This document shows positions 1 through 8,159 of a stretch of 64,000 nt of DNA, piece by piece. The notes beneath the pieces were generated by a model. The model was not told the origin of the DNA and ran no database searches. It worked only from the letters and a program-made list of their open reading frames with translations. The DNA comes from CAZSIA01 sp045126355 (GTDB lineage: Bacteria > Bacillota_I > Bacilli_A > Acholeplasmatales > Anaeroplasmataceae): contig JBGVOE010000126.1 of the NCBI GenBank assembly GCA_045126355.1, forward strand, positions 1-64,000, read 5' to 3'. Position 1 is the first letter of the stretch, and the number at the start of each line of letters is the position of its first letter. The position numbers and the translations under genes are program-made.

Positions 1-1606
1 TATATGGTTTAGCTTCTAAAGAATTATACCAATCATACCATTCAAGTCCGGGATAAATTATAGAACCATTTGGCGATTCAATCCCAGAAGTTATAGAATA
101 AATAGAATTTTCATAATAAAAACAATAATATTTTCCATCTAGTTTATTATAATACCTTTGACTACCAAATTTACTATCAGGATAAGAATATTTTAATCCT
201 TGAATTAAATCGAAATTGAAGTAATCAACAATTCTGATTAAATTACTCATAGTTCCTATTTCTCCAAAAATACCATATTGTTCGATATATTTAGGATTAC
301 TATCAGTTTGAATTACAATATCGTTCCAATTGCATTCTTTTTCAAAGTCATTACATGGTTGCATTTTAACTCCAAACATTACATCAACAATTTTCTTTAA
401 ATTAGAATCCGCTAATTCACCAAATAAAGCATAGGTGTTGTCACCATAAAAGAAATTATTGAAGTCAGTTAAATAACCACCTAAATATTCTGTTGAATTA
501 TAATAAAGGTCATTATTGATATAATCATCAGTATATTTTCCTTCAGTTCTTACACCATATAAGTGTAATGCGTTATTTTCTCCACCAATACCTAAATAAT
601 TACCTTCTGTAAAAGAGAAGCGTGTATTATCAAAAATAGAATCATCTGAATTTTCGGAAAATAAACCATAAGTAGTTGCTCTTATCATATTTGGAGAATA
701 ATCCCAAAATATACCTTTGGTGTTATGATTTCTTGCAACAGGAATTTTAATAGCATCTTCATTTGAATACCAAGTTGATATATTGTTATCAATATCAATT
801 CTAGTAAAATATTTATTTTCAACAGAAATAGTAATATAACCAGCATAACTTGTGCTAATAATAATATATCCTAATCCTTCAACATAACCATATGCAAATG
901 GTTTTCCATATTGTCCGGGTTCAAGACCTTCATCACCATATGAACCGTCATCATAAGTATATTCAGAACAATAAATTAAAAAGTTTTCTTTTCTTGCAAT
1001 AGCATCATCAAATGCTTCGAACATTTTTTGTTCAAATTCAATATAAGAATTTAATCCTACTGTATTTTCGATTGATAATTCATGAGTGATATTTGAATTA
1101 GTGTAAGTTTTATTATTAAATAATGTTTTATAATTTACACTCATATTTTCAGATGCGATTGCTTCTTTCGCTTCTTTTAAAGAATCTTCTAAATATTTTT
1201 CAGTATAAATTGGTGTTACAATATCGAATACGTTACCAATGTAATATGAACCATTATTGCCACCTTCCCAATCTCGAGAAGATACGCTGTTACCATAAAC
1301 TGTATCATCTAAACCAAATTCATTTGTTTTATTAGTTTTTTCATAAATACCAGAACCGCCATATGGGTTAGTATTATCATAATCTTTGCGATATTCAGAA
1401 TAGTCAATATTATCACCAAAAATAGAGTTGCCACCAGAACCGCTACCACTTCCAGAACCAGAACCCCATCCTTTAAACAATTCACCTAAATTAAAATCCT
1501 TTAAACCACTAAAATCTATATCCATATTAGAAGTACAACTAACAACACCGAAACAAATTAAACCCAACGTACCAATTATTAATATAATTTTAATTAAATT
1601 TTTCAT
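1..1606 (-). CDS. Large surface lipoprotein, C-terminus beyond the window edge
   Basis: An open frame runs without a stop from an ATG at 1606 to the left edge, giving at least 535 residues. The N-terminus is a lipoprotein signal: a positively charged start, a hydrophobic stretch and the lipobox VVSC, so Cys about 24 should be lipidated on the outer face of the membrane. A Gly-Ser linker (GSGSGSGSGSGG) follows at about 48-59, then an aromatic, Asn/Tyr-rich body with no fold I recognise. The start is supported by TAGGAGGAAG 6 bases upstream. It is monocistronic, with an AAAACTATA-type promoter at 1643 and possibly an extended -10 at 1683. Its size and style resemble the lipoproteins at 23515 and 27296. 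Function unknown; a role at the cell surface is inferred. Confidence 0.8.
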   Translation of the reverse strand, partial: MKNLIKIILIIGTLGLICFGVVSCTSNMDIDFSGLKDFNLGELFKGWGSGSGSGSGSGGNSIFGDNIDYSEYRKDYDNTNPYGGSGIYEKTNKTNEFGLDDTVYGNSVSSRDWEGGNNGSYYIGNVFDIVTPIYTEKYLEDSLKEAKEAIASENMSVNYKTLFNNKTYTNSNITHELSIENTVGLNSYIEFEQKMFEAFDDAIARKENFLIYCSEYTYDDGSYGDEGLEPGQYGKPFAYGYVEGLGYIIISTSYAGYITISVENKYFTRIDIDNNISTWYSNEDAIKIPVARNHNTKGIFWDYSPNMIRATTYGLFSENSDDSIFDNTRFSFTEGNYLGIGGENNALHLYGVRTEGKYTDDYINNDLYYNSTEYLGGYLTDFNNFFYGDNTYALFGELADSNLKKIVDVMFGVKMQPCNDFEKECNWNDIVIQTDSNPKYIEQYGIFGEIGTMSNLIRIVDYFNFDLIQGLKYSYPDSKFGSQRYYNKLDGKYYCFYYENSIYSITSGIESPNGSIIYPGLEWYDWYNSLEAKPY

Positions 1607-1642
1607 ATGTCTTCCTCCTATATTTTAAATTATATTATACTT

Positions 1643-1655
1643 TATATATAGTTTT
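1643..1655 (-). promoter_or_regulatory. AAAACTATA-type promoter of 1-1606
   Basis: Core AAAACTATATATA, about 37 bases before ATG. Confidence 0.65.
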
Positions 1656-1682
1656 ATATTTTTTATGATTAACATCACGGGT

Positions 1683-1691
1683 ATTATATCA
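1683..1691 (-). promoter_or_regulatory. Possible extended -10 before the lipoprotein 1-1606
   Basis: TGATATAAT without a good -35; an AAAACTATA site follows at 1643. Confidence 0.3.
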
Positions 1692-1704
1692 CACTAAATT
1701 ACTC

Positions 1705-1733
1705 AAAAAAAGGTTGATTTTTAAAAACCAACC
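1705..1733 (-). terminator. Terminator after 1736-1978
   Basis: GGTTGG...TCAACC hairpin then a T run. Confidence 0.7.
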
Positions 1734-1735
1734 AA

Positions 1736-1978
1736 TTATTTCTCATTATACATACTTTTTAAACATTTAAGTTCATCAATAGCTTCATGAACATATGTTT
1801 TATCTAAAGGCAAAGGTGCTTCTAATCTTTTTTCTAAATTTTTTAAAATAATAGAAAAAACTTTTTTAGTAATAGTTCTTTCACCAAATAAATCAATAGG
1901 AATATTTTGCTTTAATTCACTTTCAAGTAAAGAATTATTAACTTCAACCTTTTTATTTTTAATGTTTACTTTAATCAT
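1736..1978 (-). CDS. Small protein of unknown function
   Basis: 80 residues, beginning MIKVNIKNKKVEVNN. An ATG 42 bases further upstream is in frame, but the start at 1978 is preferred: it has GAGGT 9 bases ahead and overlaps the stop of the upstream gene as ATGA, the usual sign of translational coupling. The protein is Lys/Leu/Ile-rich with a predicted helical C-terminal half; no motif is recognised. It is followed by a clear hairpin terminator at 1705-1733. Confidence 0.65.
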   Translation of the reverse strand: MIKVNIKNKKVEVNNSLLESELKQNIPIDLFGERTITKKVFSIILKNLEKRLEAPLPLDKTYVHEAIDELKCLKSMYNEK

Positions 1979-2184
1979 ATTTTTATACCTCGTTTCTTCA
2001 TAACCATTCTTTGATGCCAATAAGGATGTCTTAATGTTTCTAAATGTTTACAATTTTTTTCTAAACATTTTTTTCCATTTAATTGTTTAGCATTTAAATA
2101 TACTTCTTTTAGTTTACAATACGCAACAGCTCTTTCTTTTGGAATAATTGATGCTGATAAACTGCATAATTCTTCTTTTTTCAT
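1975..2184 (-). CDS. Small basic protein with paired cysteines, unknown function
   Basis: 69 residues, starting 9 bases after GGAGA and about 45 bases below an AAAACTATA-type promoter. It contains a C-x4-C-x-H stretch (CLEKNCKH) that could bind metal, and a basic C-terminus. It is the first gene of a two-gene unit, with a 4-base ATGA overlap to the next. I do not recognise the family. Confidence 0.6.
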   Translation of the reverse strand: MKKEELCSLSASIIPKERAVAYCKLKEVYLNAKQLNGKKCLEKNCKHLETLRHPYWHQRMVMKKRGIKI

Positions 2185-2215
2185 AACATTTCTCCTTTTT
2201 TAAAAAAAGCTCTAA

Positions 2216-2230
2216 TAATATTATAGTTTT
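2216..2230 (-). promoter_or_regulatory. AAAACTATA-type promoter of 1975-2184
   Basis: Core AAAACTATAATATTA. Confidence 0.65.
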
Positions 2231-2252
2231 TTGATTGTTGTAAAATTGAACA

Positions 2253-2282
2253 AAAAAATAAAAAGAGGAATTTCTTCCTCTA
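2253..2282 (-). terminator. Terminator after 2286-2954
   Basis: AGAGGAA...TTCCTCT then TTTTT. Confidence 0.75.
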
Positions 2283-2285
2283 AAA

Positions 2286-2954
2286 TCATAATATTTCAAT
2301 TTGAATTTTTCCGCCAACGAATTTTAATAGACATTCAGCTTCCACTTTTTTAATTACATCTTCAACACAATTATAAGCTTTATTTTTCATAATTTCTAAT
2401 GTGTCATAAATATTGAATTGTGGATATTTTATTGTTTGTGGAAGACAATTAGTGTTTATCCAAAAAGCTCCTTGACCTTTAAAATAAATCGTTGAATTAT
2501 TTTTATGAATAACAACTTCATAAATTTCATTTTTATATCCTATTAAAAAATTATATATAGTATCTTCAATCAGCCTGTTTTTGAATAAATTAATAAAATC
2601 AAACGGATTTTTAGATATATTTAAAATTTCTTCGATTACATTTTCAAGCGGACGAACGATATCCAAATGTCTATCATAAATTTTATTTGGTCCAAAAGTT
2701 CCTAAAATCATATGTTTATTTTTAAAGACTTTTTTTGTGGTGTCATTTTCAATTTCAGGATACCATGTGTTTGCATTTAATATTGACCTAGAATCACTTG
2801 CACACGTCATACCATTATTATTAGCAATCATAATTACAAAACTCATATTTTTTTTCTCATCTTTCAAATAATTTATAATGTCATTATAATTTACTTTTTT
2901 CGATGTTTCAATATCTTTTAAACTTTGTGATAAACCTTTTTTATTTTCTTTCAT
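2286..2954 (-). CDS. Proteasome-like Ntn-hydrolase homologue (paralogue 1)
   Basis: 222 residues. After about 36 residues of charged N-terminal extension comes MSFVIMIANNNG followed by CASDSR, then KKVFKNKHMILGTFG. This is the layout of HslV/20S beta-type Ntn hydrolases (hydrophobic strand, A-DSR, later a glycine-rich strand), and the C-terminus ends GGKIQIEI, as in related proteins of Firmicutes mobile elements. The usual mature Thr1 is absent. A Ser directly after an internal Met (about residue 38) could be exposed by processing or by internal initiation, but this is inference. It shares architecture with 3190-3978, and its start overlaps the stop of the Cys-rich small gene upstream (TAATG). 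Substrate unknown. Confidence 0.55.
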   Translation of the reverse strand: MKENKKGLSQSLKDIETSKKVNYNDIINYLKDEKKNMSFVIMIANNNGMTCASDSRSILNANTWYPEIENDTTKKVFKNKHMILGTFGPNKIYDRHLDIVRPLENVIEEILNISKNPFDFINLFKNRLIEDTIYNFLIGYKNEIYEVVIHKNNSTIYFKGQGAFWINTNCLPQTIKYPQFNIYDTLEIMKNKAYNCVEDVIKKVEAECLLKFVGGKIQIEIL

Positions 2955-3100
2955 TATTCTTCATCCTTGTTTTCTGGATTATTTGGACATTCAAAATCAC
3001 AATATCCACTTCCATAATCATTACAATTTTGTCCTGTATATGGACATTGACCTTCGTTATAATTTAATTCATTTTTAACAATTTTATCTTTTTCTTTCAT
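2954..3100 (-). CDS. 48-residue cysteine-rich small protein
   Basis: A short frame with a strong ribosome binding site (AAGGAG, 10 bases before ATG) and an AAAACTATA-type promoter 35 bases upstream. The centre holds four cysteines spaced C-x6-C-x7-C-x3-C with CPYTGQNC and CDFECPNN, suggesting metal or disulfide-dependent folding. There is no signal peptide, so a cytoplasmic metal-binding knuckle is more likely. Its stop overlaps the start of the Ntn-hydrolase-like gene by one base, so the two are probably made together. Confidence 0.6.
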   Translation of the reverse strand: MKEKDKIVKNELNYNEGQCPYTGQNCNDYGSGYCDFECPNNPENKDEE

Positions 3101-3130
3101 ATTTTTATGCTCCTTTTTAAAATATATATT

Positions 3131-3142
3131 AATTATAGTTTT
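3131..3142 (-). promoter_or_regulatory. AAAACTATA-type promoter of 2954-3100 and 2286-2954
   Basis: Core AAAACTATAATT. Confidence 0.65.
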
Positions 3143-3162
3143 TTAATTTTAAAAAATGTATA

Positions 3163-3185
3163 TAAAAAAAGAGGTATAAACCTCT
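3163..3185 (-). terminator. Terminator after 3190-3978
   Basis: AGAGGT-ttat-ACCTCT then T7. Confidence 0.8.
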
Positions 3186-3189
3186 AATT

Positions 3190-3978
3190 TTAAACAATTT
3201 CTATTTGTATTTCTCCACCGATTGTAGAAATTTTATTTTTATTTGTTTCTTCGATTATGTCTTTAATTATTTCTTCCATTGCATCTTCTGGAAAATATCC
3301 TTGATTCATTTTTTTAACGAATTCGTTATTTGCTACATCTGTATCATAATCTCCATTAGAATAAACAGTATATTTATTTCTAGGTATTTTAATAATTATT
3401 TCCGTATTTGTTATATCGATAATAATAGGCATTTTATATTTTTCAGCAACAAAAAAATGAATAGTATTATTACCTATAATATCAAGATATGTATTATCAC
3501 TTATTCTTTTGGTATTTAGAGCATCAATTATATTTAATCCTGAAAAATATAATTCAGAAATTTCTTGAATAAAATTAATTATTTCATTGTTACATACTTT
3601 TGTTGCTAAACCAGTTGAAGCGATAATTTTATCTTTATCATCATTAACATATATTTTTTTAAAATTATCTTCATATTTTTCATTTTCAAATGTCACTCTA
3701 CTATCAGAAGCAATATAAACATTTTCTTCATCAAAATACATCATCATAAAACTCATATCTTTTCCCTCTTTTGAAGAATTATAACATGTATTTTTATTAA
3801 CATCAATTTTATTATTCGATTTTTCAAAAATGCTTAATCCGGTTGATTCATTTCCAAAATTTCTTTCATAAAGATATTTTTTTCTATTTTCTTCTATTTT
3901 TTTAAAATCATTAAAATTCATTCCTAATGTTCTATTTTTGTATTGTTTTCTTTCTTCTTTTTCCTTAAAATTAATCAT
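3190..3978 (-). CDS. Proteasome-like Ntn-hydrolase homologue (paralogue 2)
   Basis: 262 residues. A 75-residue polar N-terminal extension precedes MSFMMMYFDEENVYIASDSRV, then KKIYVNDDKDKIIASTG, and the protein ends GGEIQIEIV, matching paralogue 1 at each point. This order of strands and the A-DSR signature fit the HslV/proteasome beta fold. An internal ATG at MSF has its own AGAGGG site 8 bases upstream, so a shorter 187-residue form could also be made. Monocistronic, with its own promoter (4006) and terminator (3163-3185). The catalytic residue is uncertain because Thr1 is missing; it may be an inactive or Ser-dependent relative. Confidence 0.55.
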   Translation of the reverse strand: MINFKEKEERKQYKNRTLGMNFNDFKKIEENRKKYLYERNFGNESTGLSIFEKSNNKIDVNKNTCYNSSKEGKDMSFMMMYFDEENVYIASDSRVTFENEKYEDNFKKIYVNDDKDKIIASTGLATKVCNNEIINFIQEISELYFSGLNIIDALNTKRISDNTYLDIIGNNTIHFFVAEKYKMPIIIDITNTEIIIKIPRNKYTVYSNGDYDTDVANNEFVKKMNQGYFPEDAMEEIIKDIIEETNKNKISTIGGEIQIEIV

Positions 3979-4005
3979 AATTTACCTCTTACTAAAATTA
4001 TATAT

Positions 4006-4018
4006 AAATTATAGTTTT
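4006..4018 (-). promoter_or_regulatory. AAAACTATA-type promoter of 3190-3978
   Basis: Core AAAACTATAATTT. Confidence 0.65.
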
Positions 4019-4026
4019 TAAAAATA

Positions 4027-4058
4027 TAAAAAAAGAAGAAACAAAAATGTCTCTTCTT
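4027..4058 (-). terminator. Terminator after dnaG
   Basis: AAGAAGAGAC...GTTTCTTCTT then a T run, overlapping the stop. Confidence 0.7.
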
Positions 4059-5520
4059 AAAAAGGATTTTCTTCTTTTAGCTTTTCTTTACTTCGGCTTT
4101 TAATGAATTGAAGAATTAAATTTGATAATTTATAATTATTTTCATAATCTTTTAAATCAAATTTATTTAAGTTGTTTAAAACTTCTCTCTCTGCTTTTTC
4201 AAGTAATACATCATTAACCATTATCTTAAACATATTTTTATGACTTGGATTATTTTTGATATGCCACAAAATATATTTTAAAATTTCTGAAGATTTTTTC
4301 TTTTCCATTAAAAGATTAAAGATGAAATCTTCACTTTGATTAGTTAGCATTGAAAAAGATGAAATCAATTCATTTGATACAAATTCTGGAAATGTATAAA
4401 CCAATGAAACAAAGGTATTTATAAAACTACTCTTTTTACTTAAAGAGTTAGATTTATTATAAAATGTAGCTAAATATTCGCTGATAGATTTAGGGTTTTT
4501 TAATACATTCTTTAAATCATTTAATTTTTGATAAACGATGTATTCACCAGCATCTTTATATTCATAGCTTACAATTTTATAATTCCAAATAGAAAATTGT
4601 TTGAATAATTCCATACAATTTTTTACACCTTTAATTCCAGCTTTATCATTATCAAATGCGATAATAAATTCTAAATCTTTTCCACCAAGAGATAAAAGCT
4701 TAATTAATTGTTGTTCACTTATATTACAAGTAAGTGTAGAAATGACATTTTCAACACCTGCATTTAAGTAAGCAACAACATCAAAAGGACCTTCTACAAT
4801 ATAAACTTGTTTTTTCTTTTTTATAGAAGCTAAAGCGTTATTAATATTGTATAAAAATTCTTTTTTCTTAAAAATATTAGATTCAGAAGTGTTTAAATAT
4901 TTAATAGATTCATCATTTTTAAAAGTTCTTCCAGTAAAACCAACTGTAAAATTATATTCATTTTTAATAGGGAAGATAATTCTATCTCTAAAAAATTCAT
5001 TAACATAAGTTTTACCATTTGCTTTTTTAATAGAAAAGACTGGTGATAATAATATATCAGTTTCTGCATATTTATTTTCTTGCTTAGAAAGTTCTTTTAA
5101 AATATCTCTTAAAACAAAATCAGAATAAGTTAAACCAATTTCTAATTTTTCTATTAAATCTTTATTTAAACCTCTTTTTTCTAAATCCTTTTGGATATTT
5201 AATCCTTCTTGTGTATTTCTTAAAATACGTTGATAAAATTTAGAAGTATCTTCATTGATTAAAATTTCTCTAGGTACTTCTATAGGTTTTTTAATTAATT
5301 GATTTCTTGAAACACCTTTTCTAAAAGCTTCGATATCAATAGAATCACCATATTCACCAGTAGAAAAATCGTACCATGAATTTTTTTCAACATCAATTAA
5401 GACAGAAGGATTTTTATCTTCTTTTCCAGAAAGCCAAGATTTAGTAAATGTTCTATTTCCTTTTTTAACAGTTTCTTTTCCAAGTAATTCTAACTCAGAA
5501 AGAATAGATGGTTTTATCAT
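4057..5520 (-). CDS. dnaG: DnaG-type DNA primase lacking zinc-ligand cysteines
   Basis: 487 residues. The catalytic core is clear: FFRDRIIFPI and FTVGFTGR at about 176-198, KYLNTSES near 207, the TOPRIM glutamate motif VEGPFDVVAYLNAG at about 242-255 and the TOPRIM acidic motif AFDNDKAG at 288-295. The N-terminal region aligns in layout with the DnaG zinc ribbon (NPSVLID, then WYDFSTGEYGDSIDIEAF), but every Cys/His ligand is replaced, so the ribbon must be metal-free. The C-terminal 150 residues resemble a helicase-binding region only in being helical. It should make RNA primers for the element's own polymerase. GAGGAGG lies upstream; own promoter at 5560. Confidence 0.88.
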   Translation of the reverse strand: MIKPSILSELELLGKETVKKGNRTFTKSWLSGKEDKNPSVLIDVEKNSWYDFSTGEYGDSIDIEAFRKGVSRNQLIKKPIEVPREILINEDTSKFYQRILRNTQEGLNIQKDLEKRGLNKDLIEKLEIGLTYSDFVLRDILKELSKQENKYAETDILLSPVFSIKKANGKTYVNEFFRDRIIFPIKNEYNFTVGFTGRTFKNDESIKYLNTSESNIFKKKEFLYNINNALASIKKKKQVYIVEGPFDVVAYLNAGVENVISTLTCNISEQQLIKLLSLGGKDLEFIIAFDNDKAGIKGVKNCMELFKQFSIWNYKIVSYEYKDAGEYIVYQKLNDLKNVLKNPKSISEYLATFYNKSNSLSKKSSFINTFVSLVYTFPEFVSNELISSFSMLTNQSEDFIFNLLMEKKKSSEILKYILWHIKNNPSHKNMFKIMVNDVLLEKAEREVLNNLNKFDLKDYENNYKLSNLILQFIKSRSKEKLKEENPF

Positions 5521-5559
5521 TTTTGTTTCCTCCTCTTTATAAATAAAAATTTACTATCT

Positions 5560-5572
5560 TATATATAGTTTT
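5560..5572 (-). promoter_or_regulatory. AAAACTATA-type promoter of dnaG
   Basis: Core AAAACTATATATA, directly after the terminator of the SSB-like gene. Confidence 0.7.
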
Positions 5573-5581
5573 TAAGTAAAC

Positions 5582-5604
5582 AAAAAAAGAGTCATAAGAC
5601 TCTT
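5582..5604 (-). terminator. Terminator after 5623-6135
   Basis: AAGAGTC-ttat-GACTCTT then T run. Confidence 0.8.
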
Positions 5605-5622
5605 TTTATATTTTTCAGCTAC

Positions 5623-6135
5623 CTAGAATGGAAGGTCATCTTCTTGAACTTCAACTGTTTCTGGAGCAGCAGCTTCTTGTGTAGTAGTAGGTTTTGGTTG
5701 TGGTTTCTTAGCCCAATCAACTTCCTTAGTTTCTGCATTGTAAGTACCAACATTAACGATTTCACGCATCATATGTTCAGTATATGTGCCGTCGTCATTC
5801 TTTGTTTGCCATTCTTGGATAGAATAACGAACTCTTAAAGGTTTATCTAACTTTTTACCTAAGTCTACACCAGCTTCTTTAATCTTAGTTGCATTTTCTA
5901 ATGTAATTGCTGCAGAAATGAACTTAGATTGTTCGTTTTCATTTTCCTTAGATGCAGGTAAACATAATTGAACCATTACCTTTGTCTTTTTAGTATCTGG
6001 CTTGCCATCAGCACCCTTTACTTGTTTTAAGTAAATAGTTTTACCGTTCTTATCTTTTTTTAATCCATGACAGAACACTGATGCCTTTCCTTCAACTACT
6101 TCCACTACTGTATATTTTTGATTTTCATTTGCCAT
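5623..6135 (-). CDS. Single-stranded DNA-binding protein-like, acidic tip
   Basis: 170 residues with a beta-rich N-terminal part, a Pro/Thr/Ala-rich linker at about 145-160 and the acidic C-terminal tip EDDLPF, the hallmark by which bacterial SSBs recruit replication partners. Sequence in the OB region is far from classical SSB, so the assignment rests on length, layout and tip. It lies directly upstream of primase in transcription order with its own promoter (6192) and terminator (5582-5604), consistent with high, independent expression. It ends in TAG. Confidence 0.7.
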   Translation of the reverse strand: MANENQKYTVVEVVEGKASVFCHGLKKDKNGKTIYLKQVKGADGKPDTKKTKVMVQLCLPASKENENEQSKFISAAITLENATKIKEAGVDLGKKLDKPLRVRYSIQEWQTKNDDGTYTEHMMREIVNVGTYNAETKEVDWAKKPQPKPTTTQEAAAPETVEVQEDDLPF

Positions 6136-6191
6136 TTTAATTTTCCTCCTTAATTTTTATCATATTTTTTTTACTAAATAAAATAGCAACT

Positions 6192-6204
6192 TATATATAG
6201 TTTT
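6192..6204 (-). promoter_or_regulatory. AAAACTATA-type promoter of the SSB-like gene 5623-6135
   Basis: Core AAAACTATATATA. Confidence 0.7.
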
Positions 6205-6240
6205 AGAAAATAAAAAAAATAAAAAAATTTTTTAAAAATA

Positions 6241-6263
6241 AAAAAGTTAGGAAAACTCCTAAC
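6241..6263 (-). terminator. Terminator after 6272-6484
   Basis: GTTAGGA-gttt-TCCTAAC then T run. Confidence 0.8.
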
Positions 6264-6271
6264 AATTTTAA

Positions 6272-6484
6272 TTATTTTTCTTTATTTGCTAAAGATTTAT
6301 AAAATTCTACTTCAGCTTTTAATTTATTAATTTCTAAATCTGCTAATTCTTCTGGAGTATATTTTTTAAATACATGTCTTCGCACTCTAAAAACTCTAAT
6401 AAAATTTATCATAATAAAAATAAATGCTCCTATAAATAAAATTCCAAAAAGAAAACTGATAATAATTGAAATTTGTAATAACAT
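6272..6484 (-). CDS. Small single-span membrane protein
   Basis: 70 residues: a hydrophobic segment at about 4-30, a basic stop-transfer patch (RVFRVRRHVFKK) and a short helical cytoplasmic tail. It follows the thioredoxin-like gene with 11 bases between stop and start (GAGGTGATTAT ahead of ATG), so the two form an operon, and a membrane partner role beside the thiol protein is plausible. No known family. Confidence 0.65.
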   Translation of the reverse strand: MLLQISIIISFLFGILFIGAFIFIMINFIRVFRVRRHVFKKYTPEELADLEINKLKAEVEFYKSLANKEK

Positions 6485-6495
6485 ATAATCACCTC

Positions 6496-7122
6496 TTATT
6501 TTAAAAATTCTAAATATTTTTCTTGTGCTGTTTTATTAAATAAATTTAAATAACCAGTATTATTAGTTTCTAAATATTGATTATAATAATCTTCTGCCTC
6601 TTTAAAAGATTTAAAACAATCTACAATCTTGCCATTTTGAACTTTAAAGAATCTAGGAACAAATAACCAATCAAGTTCTTGATTATCTTCTGTTCTTGTT
6701 CCAACATAAGAATTTTCTTTAGCATTAACTGTTGAATTATTGATAATCCAATTAACTACATCAGCATATTCTTTATTAGTATGTAAGATTCCTTCTTCAT
6801 CATAGTAAGTACCTTTAACATTTTCAGCATTATAATATAATAAAGGAATATTTTTAGAATACATAATTTCATTAACAACTGGTAAATATCTCATACAATA
6901 AGAACAATCTGGTTTACCAAAATAAATGTAATATACTTCATCATCAGCGTTAATTACATTTAACAATTCATTAAAATCTTCATATTGAATTAATACCGGA
7001 TTTTCTAAATTGTATTCTGAAATATCATTATTATTTTTAGATTTATTATAAAAAACAACTGTTAAAGTTATTGTAGTTATTAAAATTACTGTTATAAGGG
7101 CTATTGAAATAAACTTTTTCAT
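6496..7122 (-). CDS. Membrane-anchored thioredoxin-fold protein
   Basis: 208 residues from the ATG at 7122, which has CGAGGT 8 bases ahead. An ATG 30 bases upstream lies almost on the promoter and is unlikely. One N-terminal membrane span, then an extracytoplasmic domain with YFGKPDCSYCMRYLPV: the thioredoxin-type CxxC (about residues 74-77) with the strand before it, and VPRFFKVQNGKIV providing the cis-Pro strand. It probably acts in thiol-disulfide exchange on the outer face of the membrane, for secreted Cys-containing proteins of the element such as the lipoprotein at 23515. Partner genes are inferred from context. Confidence 0.75.
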   Translation of the reverse strand: MKKFISIALITVILITTITLTVVFYNKSKNNNDISEYNLENPVLIQYEDFNELLNVINADDEVYYIYFGKPDCSYCMRYLPVVNEIMYSKNIPLLYYNAENVKGTYYDEEGILHTNKEYADVVNWIINNSTVNAKENSYVGTRTEDNQELDWLFVPRFFKVQNGKIVDCFKSFKEAEDYYNQYLETNNTGYLNLFNKTAQEKYLEFLK

Positions 7123-7153
7123 ATATTTAACCTCGACTTTCTTAAAATACATT

Positions 7154-7167
7154 AATATTATAGTTTT
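7154..7167 (-). promoter_or_regulatory. AAAACTATA-type promoter of 6496-7122
   Basis: Core AAAACTATAATATT; its position supports the start at 7122. Confidence 0.65.
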
Positions 7168-7270
7168 TTGATTAGTTATTTTTAGGTATTTGTTTTAAAA
7201 AATAAAAAAATCTAATTTAGAAAACTTATAATAAAAAGTTTGAAAATTTTTAAAAATAAAAAAAGTGGTT

Positions 7271-7849
7271 TTATTCCCACTCATTTTTTTCTTGTTTTTC
7301 GCCAGAGAAAATATTGTTAGCTTGTTTTATACAAGCTGAAATATTCTTTGGCACACTAGAAAAGTGTTTTTGATGCTTAATATAAGTCATCTGATAACCT
7401 TTCCAGTAATTATTACTGTTTTTAATTTGCTTTATTTTTTGATATACAGCATTAACATCTTTTTTATAAGCTATTAAAACTAAATAATCACAAACTTTAT
7501 AAAGCGAATATTTTGCTAACTTAAATGTAGATTTAATATCTGAAATATATTTAATAAATGCTTTTGCGTTTTCAGTTTCTTTGGTATCTACATGATAATT
7601 TAAAGTTAAACTATCTATTTTAATAAATAACATATAAAATGTTTCACGACCTAAATCTTTAACATCATATACAAATTTATTGTAGTTACTTAAACAGAAT
7701 CTTTTTTCATAATTAGATTCATAATATAGTTTATCACTATAAGATAGAATGGCTTTTCTTAATTGGTTTAAAGCTCTTTTTTGCTCTTTAGTTCCGCCCA
7801 TTCTAATAATGTCATCAATTTTTCTATCTATTTTTTTTATATCTTCCAT
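7271..7849 (-). CDS. Helical protein of unknown function
   Basis: 192 residues from MEDIKKIDRKIDDI, chosen because GAGGAA lies 12 bases upstream; a start 54 bases earlier has no ribosome binding site. Mostly helical, Lys/Tyr-rich, with no motif I recognise. Unusually it lacks the AAAACTATA promoter found elsewhere; its 5' side is a 300-base non-coding stretch with a folded RNA candidate (7924-8020), so its expression may be controlled through that leader. Confidence 0.6.
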   Translation of the reverse strand: MEDIKKIDRKIDDIIRMGGTKEQKRALNQLRKAILSYSDKLYYESNYEKRFCLSNYNKFVYDVKDLGRETFYMLFIKIDSLTLNYHVDTKETENAKAFIKYISDIKSTFKLAKYSLYKVCDYLVLIAYKKDVNAVYQKIKQIKNSNNYWKGYQMTYIKHQKHFSSVPKNISACIKQANNIFSGEKQEKNEWE

Positions 7850-7923
7850 AATCTTTTTATTTCCTCGTCTATATATTTTTAAAAATATAAAATAAAATAT
7901 CATAATTTATATAATAAAATTAT

Positions 7924-8020
7924 TTGTTCAAGGCTTTCAAATTAAGCTCGAAAGACACCTCTTCCTACATTTCACTCCCAAACAGAACGAAATGGCTTAG
8001 CTACTAACAACGAACAATAT
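7924..8020 (-). ncRNA. Folded RNA candidate in the leader of 7271-7849
   Basis: Read on the minus strand, an outer helix TTGTTC/GAACAA encloses three hairpins: TTAG-tag-CTAA, CATTTC...GAAATG and CTTTC...GAAAG. The region is richer in G+C than its surroundings and contains no reading frame. Cloverleaf-like, but not a tRNA (no proper T-arm or CCA end). It lies 75 bases before the gene 7271-7849. Could be a cis-regulatory leader or a separate RNA. Confidence 0.35.
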
Positions 8021-8159
8021 TTTATTTTAAAGGTCAAAATTACTTTTAATTTTCGTTAAAAAAATAATTTCTTTTTGTCATATTTTAAAAAATTTCATTC
8101 TTTGTTTAATTTTTCGAATTAACTAATTTATTTTTTTCCATTTGTCAATTTAATGAAAA

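Noticed and set aside
1..1606. Frameshifted or broken gene at the left edge
   Set aside because: Reading the minus strand gives an intact frame to the edge; it is only cut by the window.
1123..1628. Two short plus-strand frames in the first 1.6 kb
   Set aside because: A single uninterrupted minus-strand frame with lipobox and ribosome site covers the region.
3205..3519. Plus-strand frame with membrane-like composition
   Set aside because: Complement of the Ntn-hydrolase paralogue 2; no signals.
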